Source: Tetracentron sinense (taxonomy: Eukaryota; Streptophyta; Magnoliopsida; Trochodendrales; Trochodendraceae). From it: 64,000 nucleotides of DNA. A program made the position numbers and the translations under genes. This document shows positions 21,648 to 35,200 of this stretch, in pieces (the stretch's first letter is position 1; the number at the start of each line of letters is the position of its first letter). The stretch covers positions 40,118,875-40,182,874 of the forward strand of contig CM026561.1 of NCBI GenBank assembly GCA_015143295.1, given 5' to 3'. Under the pieces are notes generated by a model. That model was not told the DNA's origin. It worked only from the letters and a program-made list of their open reading frames with translations, and searched no databases.

Positions 21648-24069
21648 TGATCGTCAGTCAATCTTAAATTATTCCTTCTTAGTAATAATTCCGTAGAATA
21701 GTACTAGTAAGGGTATCGTTCCTCTGAGGACTGCGCTGGTTTCGTTGCTTTTTATTCAGATTAATTTTAAACTAATAATTGAGGCAATTGAATTTTGATT
21801 TGATTAAACTAAAACAATGAATTAAACTAATTTAAATGAAACTAAATTAAACTAAAAACAATTGGGTTTTTAAATCATTTTTGAGAGAAAATCTAGGGTT
21901 TTCAAATCCACCACTAACCTAATAACTAATCCCTATTTTAAATTTATTATAACATCTTAAATTGTAAACATTCCAGTTAGAGTGACAGCACGTCCTCTCT
22001 CAACTGCTCAAGAAAAGTTCAAGGGATTATATCTTTAGAATATCGTATCTTCGGTTAGCACGAATGATACACACTAATCTACGGTTGTGTAATCACTCGT
22101 CTTCCCTTAGCATAAAATATCTTCAGATTTAATCTCTTGATATTTTAAAACCATTGCATAAAACCTATGTTTAAATTCTAACGAAAATTAACACAAGTGA
22201 TTTTAATTCCAATTTCATAATACCTAAGACAAGGTTGAGAATTCCATTGAAATTAAATATAATTCAAATAAATCCGGTTGTTTGAAAACAACACTCTCAT
22301 TATGCAATCAATATTTTACAATGCAGAGAATTAAAATAAAAACAAAATAAAGGACACAGTTACTTGGCTAGGGTTTCATCGAAACCCTAGAGTGGAAATT
22401 AGTTCATCGCGAGGGAGGAATGCAACATCTTCATGGACAAAGTTGCAGCACTTCTCTTCATGACTTCCTTGATCTCCAGAGCTTCTCTTCTTCAGATCCA
22501 AAATCTCTACAAATTTCTCTCTCTCTCCCTCATGATAATGGCTAAGAATTCTCCTTTTTATAGAGAAAGATAGAAACATAGAGTCCTTCTAGAATAAGGA
22601 GTTCTAATTGAGGTACAACTCTTCTTTTTCTCTCTCTAAACTCTCTTAGGGTTGAATGAGGATTAAACCATCATTTAGGAAGACAATAATAGAGTTGGAA
22701 AGTGTTTAGAAGTACTAAAACACTATTCACGAAACACTATTCACGAAATATTATTTCACCCTATTTACAGTTTTGCCACTGAACTTCAAATAATTCTAGA
22801 GAGCTCAATTTTAATCGGATTGACCCGAAATTTTAAACATAGCTCATTTAGGTCATCTAGAATATACTCAAAAAGTTTCATAAATTTTGGATAAAGAAAA
22901 ATTACCAAACTACCCATCTATTGATAGAAGTGCGATTTTGGCCAATCGATTTATCAGGGTAGATTTCTGCGATTTCGCTCTCTTTTCTTCTTCTTTCTTT
23001 TACTCTTCTTTTTTTCTGAGATTTTTGGAGTCTTTGAAGCTTGTAAATCTTCCATTTTATCTTCTTTTCCTCGTATGAACCTGAAATAAGAATAAACAAC
23101 CAAATAGCATAAAATAATATAAATAATTACTCTAAATGATTAGCAAGTTAAGTTTGAGGTGCTTTTATGTATAACATTTAGCACCGATGACAACCCCAAA
23201 CTTAGACATTGCTAGTCCTCGAGCAATGAAAAATATAATAAAACTTAACTAAACTAAACCTATATCCCCTTTCGTGGGATCCCCGGTTGCATTTTGCATA
23301 TGCAACAAGCCTTTTAAACCCCTAGGTGGCCCTAGAGGACGAGTGAAGTCTCGTGAAGGTTTACAGTGATGACACCTACAAACATCTGTACTACCCTGTA
23401 ATTGTGCAATAGACTCAAGTAAAACATGCAAGATTCAAAACATTGATTGAACATATTCTAAAAAATTTTAAAATCACAATACATACAAGATAATCCAAAA
23501 ATTATTCAAAAGGTTGAATTTTCAATTCTCCACATTCTCAATTTCACACTATTCTTACCCAGTTTGAAAAATTAGCTCATAAAATATTTGTCAGAATTTC
23601 TTTGATGTGTAATGTGACTAACAATCGAATGTGTGACATCAACCTTACTTTTCAACAGTTTTTCTGTCTTCTCATTTATCATTGAATTTCCTTTTAATTT
23701 AAACTACCAACCCCAAGGCTTTCATTCAATACTTTTTCTTTTATAAGTGTGACTGTGCAGAATCTAAGTCCATTAAGCATTCTATATAACCCATGTAGCG
23801 AGTGTTAGGCCGGTAACTCCCAAACCAGATGGTTTTAGGGTACCAGGTGTTAAGACACCTCTAAGGGCTTATTAATTCAAGTTAAATAGGCTACGAACTT
23901 AAACTAGTCACACTAGGTTATTTTATCCATTCTAAAAATCACACGGTTTGACGCGAACTCTATATGCTTAGTGAGGCAAGAGGCCCGGTTACTAAGTGTA
24001 AAACTTTGTTCAGGTAACCCATTCTTCTATTAATTTTTTTTTTTTTTTTTTGCCAAGGTTAGTGTTCAA

Positions 24070-24738
24070 TTTCTAGGTTATTCAATTTTCTATGAGTTAA
24101 CAAAATCACTAATCAATTAATTTGGTTTCAAACCCCACTAGACAATGTATTAGAGTGCTTGTGCAAATTTCAAAGTGTATTCATGACATAAAAATAATTT
24201 CAGCTCTTATAATTCAATCAATGGTTAAAAACAGTGTCTATTTGGGATTATGTGATCTCAAATTCAGCCCTATCAATAAGATTTGGATTACCCTAAATGC
24301 ATCACAATTTTTCAAATTTAAGAATAGAACAATCAATAAAAATTTCAGTGTATTTGCATGTTCTACCCTATTCATGATTGCACAATCACCCAAGATTAGT
24401 AAATAAAATCACTAATCAATTTTCTATGAGTTAACAAAATCACTAATCAATTAGTTTGGTTTCAAACCCCACTAGACAATGTATTAGAGTGCTTGTGCAA
24501 ATTTCAAAGTGTATTCATGACATAAAAATAATTTCAGCTCTTATAATTCAATCAATGGTTAAAAACAGTGTCTATTTGGGATTATGTGATCTCAAATTCA
24601 GCCCTATCAATAAGATTTGGATTACCCTAAATGCATCACAATTTTTCAAATTTAAGAATAGAACAATCAATAAAAATTTCAATGTATTTGCATGTTCTAC
24701 CCTATTCATGGTTGCACAATCACCCAAGATTAGTAAAT
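24070..24738. repeat. 334-bp tandem duplication in element A
   Basis: Two almost identical copies, offset by 334 bp, create two twin 94-codon plus-strand frames (24122-24406 and 24456-24740). The frames are by-products; the related region of element B (near 55.7 kb) has one copy. Confidence 0.85.
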
Positions 24739-25049
24739 AAAATAATAGCCTTCCTATTATTTCCCAACCTCAAACTTAAAGTTTACATTGTCCCCAATGT
24801 AAAAATAGAAATAGAGAACAAAAGAGATTAGAACAATAATACCTGACTCATGAAAAACAAATCATGGGGAAAGGGATGAAAATAATTCAAGAATGTATAC
24901 AAACCACCCCAAACTTCGTCCAAACAATACCTACAGGATTAGTACAAAAGAAGAAATATCCACACAAAAATAGATGCAATGAGATAATATGTCATAATGA
25001 AATCAAGTAGCATCACAAGTCATAATAGTGGATAACAGTAGGACAGACT

Positions 25050-25265
25050 GACTCAAAAAAAATTGGGGATCTCGAACTGACTCTCTAAAAAGAGTAGGAG
25101 TGATTAAAAAGACTCAAAAAAAATAGGGGAACCCCAAACTGACTCTCTAAAAATAGTAGGGTGATTAAAAAGACTCAAAAAAAATAGGGGAACCCCAGAT
25201 TGACTCTCTAAAAATAGTAGGGGTGATTAAAAATACTAAAAAAAGGTAAGGGAACCCCAAACTTA
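25050..25265. repeat. ~61-bp tandem repeat, 3.5 copies
   Basis: Units read 'gactcaaaaaaaatagggg', 'aaccccaaactgactctc' and 'taaaaatagtaggggtgatt'. It lies between the gag-protease region and the polypurine tract. Confidence 0.8.
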
Positions 25266-25368
25266 GAATCTAACTCTAAAAATAAAATAAAAGACACTAC
25301 AAAATCAATGGGTTGCCTCCCACAAGCACTAAGTTTTACGTCTTCAGCCAGACAATCTCAAAAACCAT

Positions 25369-28055
25369 TCAACCGTCTAAGTAGAAGGAATATTGGGCCT
25401 TAGCCTTGAGCACACGCCCATCCAAGTCAGAAAATAGAGATTTTCTACGCCTTTGCAAGTTTGCAATTTTATGCTTGACTCTCATTTTATGTTTTTCCAA
25501 GGGAAAACCTTTTAGATGAGTGAAATTAAGCAAAGAATAACCATACCCTATGGATTTTTCTATGATGGGATCCGGGAGTTTAAGATGAGTGAATGATGCC
25601 TCTAAAGGATTATCAATTAAAACATAAGGAGGGACATCCTCAAATATCTTATCAAGTTTATCAACTAGGAAGCAATCTTCCCATTTCGATTGTTGTTCGG
25701 GAGTTGTGAAGACATTCAACCGAACTTTCATGTTACCAAATGACACTTTCATCACCCCAATCCTACAGTTTATACATGCATTGGCAGTAGCCAGGAAGGG
25801 ACGACAAAGGATGATTGGAATTTGGTTTTTTGAATTGCACACAGGTTTCATGTCAAGGACAAGAAAGTCGACAGGAAAGAAAAATTTATCAACTTTAATC
25901 AAAACATCTTCAACTATCCCACGAGGTTTTTTTATGGATCTATCCGTTAATTGTAATACAACGGATGTGGGGCGAAGCTCTCCTAAGCCAAGTGCCCGGT
26001 CAATGGAGTGATCTCCAATGATACACGAAATAGTAGGAGCACCGGGGTCCTTAAATTTTGGAGGAGTGTTGTGTTGGATAATGGAGCTCACTTGCTCGGT
26101 CAGAAGGATTTTCTTGGACACATGAGTTCTTGATTTTCGTTTTTGAGTGCACATGTCCTTTAGAAATTTGGCATACGCTGGGATTTGCTTTATGACATCT
26201 ATGAGCGGAAAGTTGATTTTAACTTGTTTAAAAACTTCCATCATCTCATCAATTTTAGTTTCCTTTTTCCCAAAAGGAGAAGAATCTTTTAAGCACTGAG
26301 GGTAAGGAGCTTTGGGCATATAGGAATCCGGGGGAGATAGATTAGATAAAGATGGGGAAGAACCCTTGTCCTTTTCAGAGATACTCACCCTTTCTCCTTG
26401 GAGATTTGTTGGGCCTACATTGGACTCTTTTTTTTCAATTTTCTTCTCCCTAACCTCATTTTCAACTACCTTCCCACTCCTTAGGGTGGTAATGGCAAGA
26501 ACATGCTCACGATTAATTTCATTGTTTTGAGCATTATCAACCATATTTGCACCTTTAGGGTTGCTCACCGGTTGGCTTGAGAGTTTCCCTTCTTCTCTCT
26601 TGTAAACAACACTAGCTAATTGACCCAATTGAAACTCAATCCTTTGAATAGATTGAGAATGAGAATTTAGAAGTTGAGTATTAGCTTCTAAGCCTTTGAG
26701 AGCTTGCAACACTTTCTCCTCGAAAGATGGATTCCTTTGAGTAGGAGGAGGGTGTTGGAATTCCTGTTGTTGGGGAGGATGGTAGTTGGGCTGATTTTGA
26801 AAGGGCCTACTGAATGGCCTTTGAGGTGGGGGAAAATTATTCCCTTGAGTTTGTGGCTGCCATGAAAAATTAGGATGGTTCCTCCATCCCGGGTTATAAG
26901 TATTTGAATATGGATCATTACCCGGATGGATATAGGCAGCATTGGCATGCTCTTGGACAAAGTCCGGAAATTGAGCAGCAGATGGACACTCATGCACATA
27001 ATGTGCAGGGCTAGAACAGATAAGACACACCTCCCTCTGATTAAGATTTGGTTGAGGGGGTGTGTAGGAAGATGACCCTGTAGCCATGAGTTGGTCTAAT
27101 TTTTGAGACAAGTCATCTACTTTAGATGAAACATCTATTGAATTGCCAACTTCATAGATGCCTCTCTTTGGATTTGATGAAGATGAATGTCTCTCAGAAC
27201 GACTATTTGAAGCATGGTGGAGAGAGTTTTCACTAAGATTTTCAAAAAGCTCCCATGCCTGATTCTCATTTTTCATCATAAATGTTCCTCCACAAGAAAC
27301 ATCAACCAATTAACGGTTGAGTGCAGGCAATCCATCATAGAAAGATTGGACTAACTGCCACTTTGGAATTTGGTGGTGGGGACACTTACGGAGAAGATCT
27401 TTGAATCTCTCTCAAGTTTCATGAAATAGCTCACCATCAACAGGAGCAAAGCTTGTGATGGTTTGCCTCATTAAATTTGTTTTTCCTATGTGAAAGAATT
27501 TCATAAGAAATTCTTGCTGCATTTGTGCCCAAGTGGTAATAGAATTTGGCTCTAAAGAATTAAGCCAATATTTGGCTTTGTCTTTCAAAGAAAATGGGAA
27601 GAGCCGCAATCTAAGGGCATCATCAGAAAATCCTTGCAACTTGAAAGTTGTGCAAATCTCGTGAAATTCATCAAGATGTTTGTAGGGATCTTCATTATTA
27701 AGTCCGTGAAAAGATGGTATCATCTGAATAATACTGACTTAATTTCATAATGGGCTGCCGTAGTGTCTGGCAACCGGATGCATGAAGGGGATGAATATGT
27801 AGAAGGAGTAAAATACTCCTTCAAGGATTTCATTGGGTCATGTTCTTCCGCCATGATAGGGAAAGGAATAACTTCTAGGTTTGCTTTAGGGATGGTAGAA
27901 GCTTTCGCTTCAGAATTAGATTCGAATAAGGCAGAAGCCTTGAGAAACCTAGCAGTACGCTCTAACTCAGAATCAAGAGGGAATAAATCTGGATTACAAG
28001 ACCTCCTACCGTGCATACACCCTAAAAGAAAAACTCTCTGTTTGACAGACACCAA
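25369..28055 (-). pseudogene. gag-protease region of Athila-like element A
   Basis: Contains a retrotransposon gag domain (about 27.3-27.7 kb), a CCHC-type zinc knuckle (CLICSSPAHYVHEC) and a retropepsin-like segment (about 25.7-26.1 kb). It is closely similar in sequence to the frame at 51559-54228. It is a fossil with at least two breaks. No polymerase follows it towards the 3' LTR. Confidence 0.75.
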
Positions 28056-29827
28056 ATAAAAATAAAATATCTACTTAAAAAGTAAATACTCACAGAACTC
28101 TCCTGCTTTCCACGATGTTGAATAAGCTTTTTCAATCCTTGCAGTTTGAACAATTTGGTATCTGAAAACACAAATATTTCCAATTAAAATAAATAGAAAA
28201 ATATTTTTGGATTTTTTTTTTTTATGATTAAGTTAAATTTAATCTTTCAAATTAACAACTAGACCGTTCCAGCAATCCCCGGCAACGGCGCCAAAAATTG
28301 ATCGTCAGTCAATCTTAAATTATTCTTTCTTAGTAATAATTCCGTAGAATAGTACTAGTAAGGGTATCGTTCCTCTGAGGACTGCGCTGGTTTCGTTGCT
28401 TTTTATTCAGATTAATTTTAAACTAATAATTGAGGCAATTGAATTTTGATTTGATTAAACTAAAACAATGAATTAAACTAATTTAAATGAAACTAAATTA
28501 AACTAAAAACAATTGGGTTTTTAAATCATTTTTGAGAGAAAATCTAGGGTTTTCAAATCCACCACTAACCTAATAACTAATCCCTATTTTAAATTTATTA
28601 TAACATCTTAAATTGTAAACATTCCAGTTAGAGTGACAGCACGTCCCCTCTCAACTGCTCAAGAAAAGTTCAAGGGATTATATCTTTAGAATATCGTATC
28701 TTCGGTTAGCACGAATGATACACACTAATCTACGGTTGTGTAATCACTCGTCTTCCCTTAGCATAAAATATCTTCAGATTTAATCTCTCGATATTTTACA
28801 ACCATTGCATAAAACATATGTTTAAATTCTAACAAAAATTAACACAAGTGATTTTAATTCCAATTTCATAATACCTAAGACAAGGTTGAGAATTCCATTG
28901 AAATTAAATATAATTCAAATAAATCCGGTTGTTTGAAAACAACCCTCTCATTATGCAATCAATGTTTTACAATGCAGAGAATTAAAATAAAAACAAAATA
29001 AAGGACACAGTTACTTGGCTAGGGTTTCATCGAAACCCTAGACTGGAAATTAGTTCATCGCGAGGGAGGAATGCAACATCTTCATGGACAAAGTTGCAAC
29101 ACTTCTCTTCATGACTTCCTTGATCTCCAGAGCTTCTCTTCTTCAGATCCAAAATCTCTACAAATTTCTCTCTCTCTCCCTCATGATAATGGCTAAGAAT
29201 TCTCCTTTTTATAGAGAAAGATAGAAACATAGAGTCCTTCTAGAATAAGGAGTTCTAATTGAGGTACAACTCTTCTTTTTCTCTCTCTAAACTCTCTTAG
29301 GGTTGAATGAGGATTAAACCATCATTTAGGAAGACAATAATAGAGTTGGAAAGTGTTTAGAAGTACTAAAACACTATTCACGAAATATTGTTTCACCCTA
29401 TTTACAGTTTTGCCACTGAACTTCAAATAATTCTAGAGAGCTCAATTTTAATCGGATTGACCCAAAATTTTAAACATAGCTCCTTTAGGTCATCTAGAAT
29501 CTACCCAAAAAGTTTCATAAATTTTGGATAAATAAAAATTACCAAACTACCCCTCTATTGATAGAAGTGCGATTTTGGCCAATCGATTTATCAGGGTAGA
29601 TTTCTGCGATTTCGCTCTCTTTTCTTCTTCTTTCTTTTACTCTTCTTTTTTTCTGAGATTTTTGGAGTCTTTGAAGCTTGTAAATCTTCAATTTTATCTT
29701 CTTTTCCTCGTATGAACCTGAAATAAGAATAAACAACCAAGTAGCATAAAATAATATAAATAATTACTCTAAATGATTAGCAAGTTAAGTTTGAGGTGCT
29801 TTTATGTATAACATTTAGCACCGATCA

Positions 29828-30452
29828 GTGGTCAACTTCCGGCGTTGCAGAAGCTTGCACTTCGCATTATGAGTCAAACAACAACTTCATCAGGATGCGA
29901 ACGCAATTGGAGCACATTTGACCAAATTCATACAAAGCGAAGAAATCGCTTACAGACAAAAAGGTTGAATGATTTGGTTTATGTGCACTATAACATGCGT
30001 TTGCAACGCCGAAATGAGAAGAACAATAGGATGTTGAAGACCACAGATCTTCTTCGTGTTGATAACTACCTGTTATCAGATCCTTTTGATGAGTGGCTAT
30101 GTGACGAGGAAGATGGAGAATTGAATGAAGAAGACGTATCTGAGATTTCAGGTATAATCATTTTTATATTTTGTTATGTTCATAGTATTACTTTTTTATT
30201 TTATTTTATTAGCTATTAATTAAATTATCCCTTTATAGGACTAAGGAATGGGCAGAAGAAGAGATCGATAATCTGCTTGATGCGTCAGAAGAGGTTCAAT
30301 TCGGTGAAGCAAATCCGTGTGCATGGGGAGATGTTGTACCTGGTGAAGAAGAGATATTGTCTGAAGATCACTATAATTTTAATTTTAATCAGTGGTCTAT
30401 CGATGACAATGACACTCTGTATTATCAAGGCGGTACTTCCCGCTATGGTTAG
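29828..30452 (+). pseudogene. hAT2 transposase C-terminus (dimerisation domain)
   Basis: The frame reads LPALQKLALRIMSQ, then SGCERNWSTFDQIHTKRRNR and LNDLVYVHYNMRL, the classic hAT C-terminal dimerisation domain with its conserved CERNWS motif. It continues with an acidic tail. A likely intron follows at about 30152-30238 (g|gtataat ... ttatag|g); beyond it an acidic frame starting TKEWAEEEIDNLLD ends at a TAG at 30450-30452. The phase across that intron is not certain. The catalytic DDE part is missing from the window, and the domain start is separated by the Athila insertion. The host equivalent would be nuclear and would mediate transposase dimerisation; here it is a relic. Confidence 0.75.
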
Positions 30453-30612
30453 GAAAGATACTTTAATTTTAATTTGACGGTGATGATGATGTGGTATGGT
30501 CATCCCTATGGTTAGGGAGAATACTTTATGTTTAATTTGATAGTGATGATGATGTGGTGTGGTATTCCCAATGGTTAGGAAGAATACTTTATATTTTATG
30601 TGGTAAACTGAT
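30430..30612 (+). repeat. ~75-bp tandem repeat, three copies
   Basis: Three imperfect copies of 'tatggttagg', 'aatactttaattttaattt' and 'tgatgatgatgtggt', just after the transposase stop, probably in the 3' UTR. From 30620 to 31390 hAT2 is AT-rich with nothing recognisable. Confidence 0.7.
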
Positions 30613-31389
30613 GATGGATGATGATATTTCTTTATTATTAGTAGTGAAGCTAATTATCTTTAATTCGGTGAATATTTAATATTATATAAAATTTATGTTA
30701 TTTGTCAATAGATAGATTATTATGATTGCACTTTGTAGGGCTTTATAGAGAAATAAGTCGTTATTTATTTGAAGCAATTTACCCATAAAAAGCTAAGCAC
30801 AGTACTTAATTTATCATTTATATATTTCATTTCATGTATTTAATGTTTACTGACATTTACTATTTGTATGTATTGCAGGTGAAAAATGGAAGAACAAATA
30901 TCATAAAAGTGACAGTCTGAAATCTGGACTCTGGAGTTTATGATTGTTGAAATTTTATCATGTAATCTTTGTTTTATTTTATCAATAAAAGTGTTGGAGA
31001 TTCTTTATATTCATCATTTTGTAGATAATGAATAATTTATTATATACTATATAATGAATATAAAAATATGGAATATATAAATATTTAATTACTTAAAAGT
31101 TAAAACTTAAAAATATGTATTATAAAATATACTTTATAATACTTTCTTTATAATACGTCATAATATATGAACATATAATATAGTTATAAACTATAGTTTA
31201 ATAGTTTATATACTCTTTAATCTTTATAAAGTATAATAATATCCTATATTTTATAAAATATAGTTGGTAAAGTATAAATTCTAATTTTAAAAAAAATAGT
31301 AATATACTAATATTTTACGTTTTTTAAATTTTAAATATATAAAAATATATTTCAGACTATATAAAAAAAATAAAAAAATATTAAAAAAA

Positions 31390-31601
31390 ATAAAAAAAAA
31401 TTCAAATTTCGGCCGAAATCCCGAAATTTCAGACCCGAAATTTCGGAATATTTCGCCGAAATTTCAAATAATATTTCGGGATATTATTTTATTATTAAAT
31501 GAGATTTCGGCCGGATGTCGCCCGAAATTCCGAAATTTCGAAAAATCTCGTTTCGGGATACCCTTCCGAAATCTACCGAAATTTCGAAATTTAAAACCTT
31601 G
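31390..31601 (-). repeat. hAT2 right subterminal repeats
   Basis: Dense cluster of CGAAATTTCGG-type motifs in both orientations up to the terminal 'ttaaaaccttg'. Such arrays are the known binding regions of hAT transposases. Confidence 0.75.
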
Positions 31602-31678
31602 CTTCCAAATCATTAAAATTCAACTTTTATTTTATTAAAACCAATTAAAAAATTTGTTTTAATAAATCAAACTCAACA

Positions 31679-32277
31679 AACCCCCACTTGATTTATAAAA
31701 ACATTATTTTAGATTATTATAGGATGGACATCCTAGACAGTCCTGTGCATAAATAAAAGTACCTTTAGGGTTTGAACTTTCACTTAGTGCAAACTAATCA
31801 AAGTTAATCCGAGAACGTAGTGAATGTGCCTTGAACTAACGGACTCATATGGAAAAACCTGACTTTTCGCGCACACACTTCTTTCAAAGGTAAATTGTAC
31901 ACATTAGCTCTGCACTTTTGATTCTTCGCCAAATCCCAGTTTAGTGTGCGCTCTAGAGATTACCTGTAATCTCATAGGAAGTGAGTAGCTTCCACACACA
32001 GAAAGGTGAGCCATCAAGAGCGTCTCTATACTCACTCCAACCTGAATAGGTCCATGGTCTCATTAAGAGAATTATTATAAAATTCTCAACCTCAACAAAA
32101 TACAAGAGATCATTTGTAGGATAAAATTCTACAAGAAACTATACTACTACATCATAGGAATGGACATGCCTCATTTTCATTAAAATGTAGTTCATACAAA
32201 TAAATAAGACTGTAGCTTGTTTCTCCCTTTGAACTTGAGAAACTCATCAAGTAGGGTTCCCACTATGTCTTATATCA
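31679..32277 (-). other. Copia element, untranslated stretch before the 3' LTR
   Basis: Holds the polypurine tract next to the LTR (31679-31692) and otherwise no frame or recognisable signal. It separates the LTR from the end of the RNase H region. Confidence 0.55.
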
Positions 32278-35200
32278 TTACAGGTTCTTCAATCCCATTC
32301 CCCTCGATGTCGATGAGATCATATCTCTTCCAAAACCCTTGGACAAAGGATCTGCCAAATTTTCTTTGAACTTAACATATTGAATGGCCACAGCGCCATC
32401 ACCAATTAGACCCCTTACATGTTGATGCTTCAAATGTATCTGTCTGGACTTCCCATTATAATTCACACTGTATGCCTTAAGCATAGCAGCCTGATTATCA
32501 CAATAAATTGTGATTGCCGGCACTGGTTTACTCCATACTGGTACGTCTACCAATACATTTCTGAGCCACTCAGCTTCCTCTCCAGCAGAGGAGAGTGCTA
32601 TAAACTCAGATTCCATTGTGGAATGAGTTATACAAGTCTGCTTCTCGGATTTCCATGAAATGACACCTCCTCCCAGAGTATAAATCCAAGCAATCACCGA
32701 GGTAGATTTATCTTGTTCTGAATTCCACGTCGCATCGTTGTTTCCTTCGACAACAGCGGGAAAACTCCCATAATGCAACCCGTAGTGCATGGTACCCTTT
32801 AAATACTTTAAAACTCTGTGAAGAGCGTCTCAATGCACTTGAGAAGGGTTGCTAGTATATCTGCTCAACTTTCCTACTGCATAGGCTATGTCAAGCCTGG
32901 TGCAGTCCATGGCGTACATAAGACTGCCAATCACTTGGGAGTACTGTAGTTGAGCTATACCTCTGCCTTCATTCTTCTTCAGCTTAATGTTGGAGTCATA
33001 TAGCGTGAGAACTGGTCTGCAATCGAAACGATCGAACCTCTTGAGAGTCTTTTCAATGTAGCTCGCCTGAGACAGGGTAATCCCATCAACACTTCGAAAT
33101 ATTTTGATTCCCAAAATAACATCGGCTTCACCCAAATCCTTCATATCAAAGTTGGAGGATAAGAATGTTTTAGTTTGTAAAACACTATCTAGATTAGTCC
33201 CAAAGATGAGAATATCATCTACGTATAGGCAGATAATAACACCGGAGTCTCCATTAAACTTGTTGTACACACAAATATCTCCGTTATTCATCTGGTAACC
33301 GTCAGCTAGGAGGATTTTTCTAAACTTTTCATGCCATTGTTTAGGTGCTTGCATGAGTCCGTATAACAACTTGAGCAACTTATGTACTTTCTTCTCATTT
33401 CTGGGCAGTATGTAACCTTCTGACTAGTCCATGTAAATCTCTTCCTCGAGATCTCCATTGAGGAAAGCAGTCTTCATATCCATTTGATGAATAATCAAAT
33501 TCTTAGCAGTAGCCAGAGCTATCATCATCCTGATGGTTGATATCCTCGCTACAGGAGCATAGGTATCGAAGTAATCAAAACCTTCTCGTTGTCTAAAACC
33601 TTTCGCTACAAGCCTAACCTTATACTTGTCAATTGTTCCATCTAGTTTTAGTTTCTTCCTGAAGATCCACTTGCATCCAATAGTCTTGGTGCCTGGAGGC
33701 AGGTCCACCAAATACCAGGTGTTGTTAGATATGATAGAGTGCATCTCGTCAGCAATAGCATCCTTCCAAAACCATCATGTGACAACATGGCTTTTGTATA
33801 GGTAGTAGGATTATTTTCTACCAAACATACTTCATAGTCAAGACCAAAGTCCTTGGGAACTCTTCTTCTAGAACTCTTTCGAGGTTCAAAGGTTTCAGCT
33901 AGTTCAGGTTCCTTTCTCTTTGTGCTTGACTGAGCTTGGACCCCCACTAAATCTGAGTTTTTCTTCAACGGAAAAATGTGCTCAAAAAAGTCTGCATTGA
34001 TTGTTTCAACAATCGTGTGTGGAGCTGGTGACTCTAGGTTTAGAAACCTATATGCCTTACTGGTCATTGAGTAACCAACAAGTACTGCATCAATACCTCT
34101 GGGTCCAACCTTGGGATTGTGCAAATTCAGTAATTTTGCATGAGCAAAGCATCCCCACACCTTCAGATACTTCAGATTCGACTTTCTTCTCTTCCAGACT
34201 TCATATGGAATTATCTTCATCTTTCTTTGAGGTACTCGGTTGAGTATATGACTTGCTATCAATAAAGCTTCTCCCCAAAGATTAGATGGAGTTCCTAAAC
34301 TGACCAACATGGTATTGACCATTTCAGTTAATGTTCTGTTCTTCCATTCAGCAATTCCATTTTGTTGAGGAGTGTACAGAGCTAACAATTCATGATGGAT
34401 CCCATTCTCTTCACATAATATGTTTAATTCTGTATTCAGGTATTCGCCACCTCTATCTAATCTTAGAGTTTTGATCTTGGCTTCATGGAAGTTCTCAACT
34501 TCTGCTTTATATGCCTTAAACATCTCAAACGCTTCATCTTTGGAGCGAATGAGGTAAACATATGCATATCTAGAAGTATCATCAATAAAAGTGATGAAAT
34601 AATTCTTACCACCTCTAGTCAGTGTATCTGTCATTTCACAAATATCACTGTGCACGAGATCTAGGACGTTGGATGTACTTTCAACACTCTTGAATGAGGT
34701 TCTCGTAATTTTGCATTTACTGCAAGGTAGGCACTTCTCTTGGTGGTTATAATTATGGCTAGTAATTAACCCTAAATTAGCCATTGATTTAATAGTTTCA
34801 TAATTCACATGGCCTAATTTACCATGCCAAAGATCACAAGACTCAGAAACATAAGCAAAAGCAGAGGAGTTTTCATTCATAATGTTAAGCTTGAACATGC
34901 CACCAACAGAATAACCTTTACCCACAAACACCCCATTCTTGGTCAAGACAAACTTGTCTGACTCAAACACCATCTTAAAACCATGCTTACTAAGAGCAGC
35001 ATTAGAGACCACATACAGGACTTCCGTGAGAGTCAAAAACTTCCCAGAGGTAAACACTAGCTCAACAGAGCCCTTTCCAACAACCTTGGAGTATGAGGAG
35101 TTACCCATGAATATATTCATCTCATTCTCCCACTAATTCGTAGGAGGTGAACATATTCTTGTCACAACAAACGTGACGAGTGGCACCGATATCGATGAAC

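Larger units (their letters stand above)
21648..29827 (-). mobile_element. Athila-like Ty3/gypsy element, gag-protease only (element A)
   Basis: LTRs 21648-23190 and 28299-29827; 5-bp target repeat gtggt (21643-21647; 29828-29832). The primer-binding site (28275-28293, reverse strand) reads TGGCGCCGTTGCCGGGGAT, typical of Athila-type elements, and a polypurine tract AGTTTGGGGTTG lies beside the left LTR. LTRs differ by about 1% by eye plus one 14-bp length difference, so this is the youngest insertion of its nest. Coding matter is gag plus protease; no RT, RNase H or integrase was found. The coding region is broken in at least two places. Confidence 0.85.
20203..31601 (+). mobile_element. hAT element 2, inserted in the copia LTR
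   Basis: Left end CATGGTATAAAATTTCG and right end, reversed, CAAGGTTTTAAATTTCG are matching inverted ends. The 8-bp repeat cttccaaa (20195-20202; 31602-31609) is the target duplication, and the intact site is seen in the sister LTR at 37470. Both ends are packed with GAAATTTCG-type subterminal repeats. Only the C-terminal part of a hAT transposase remains, so it is non-autonomous. An Athila-like element (21648-29827) lies in its last transposase domain. Confidence 0.85.

Noticed and set aside
24122-24740. Twin 94-codon plus-strand frames
   Set aside because: They result from a tandem duplication in the untranslated part of a minus-strand element and have no domain.
25050-25265. Regular ~61-bp repeats considered as a CRISPR-like array
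   Set aside because: There are no unique spacers; it is a plain tandem repeat inside a plant retroelement.
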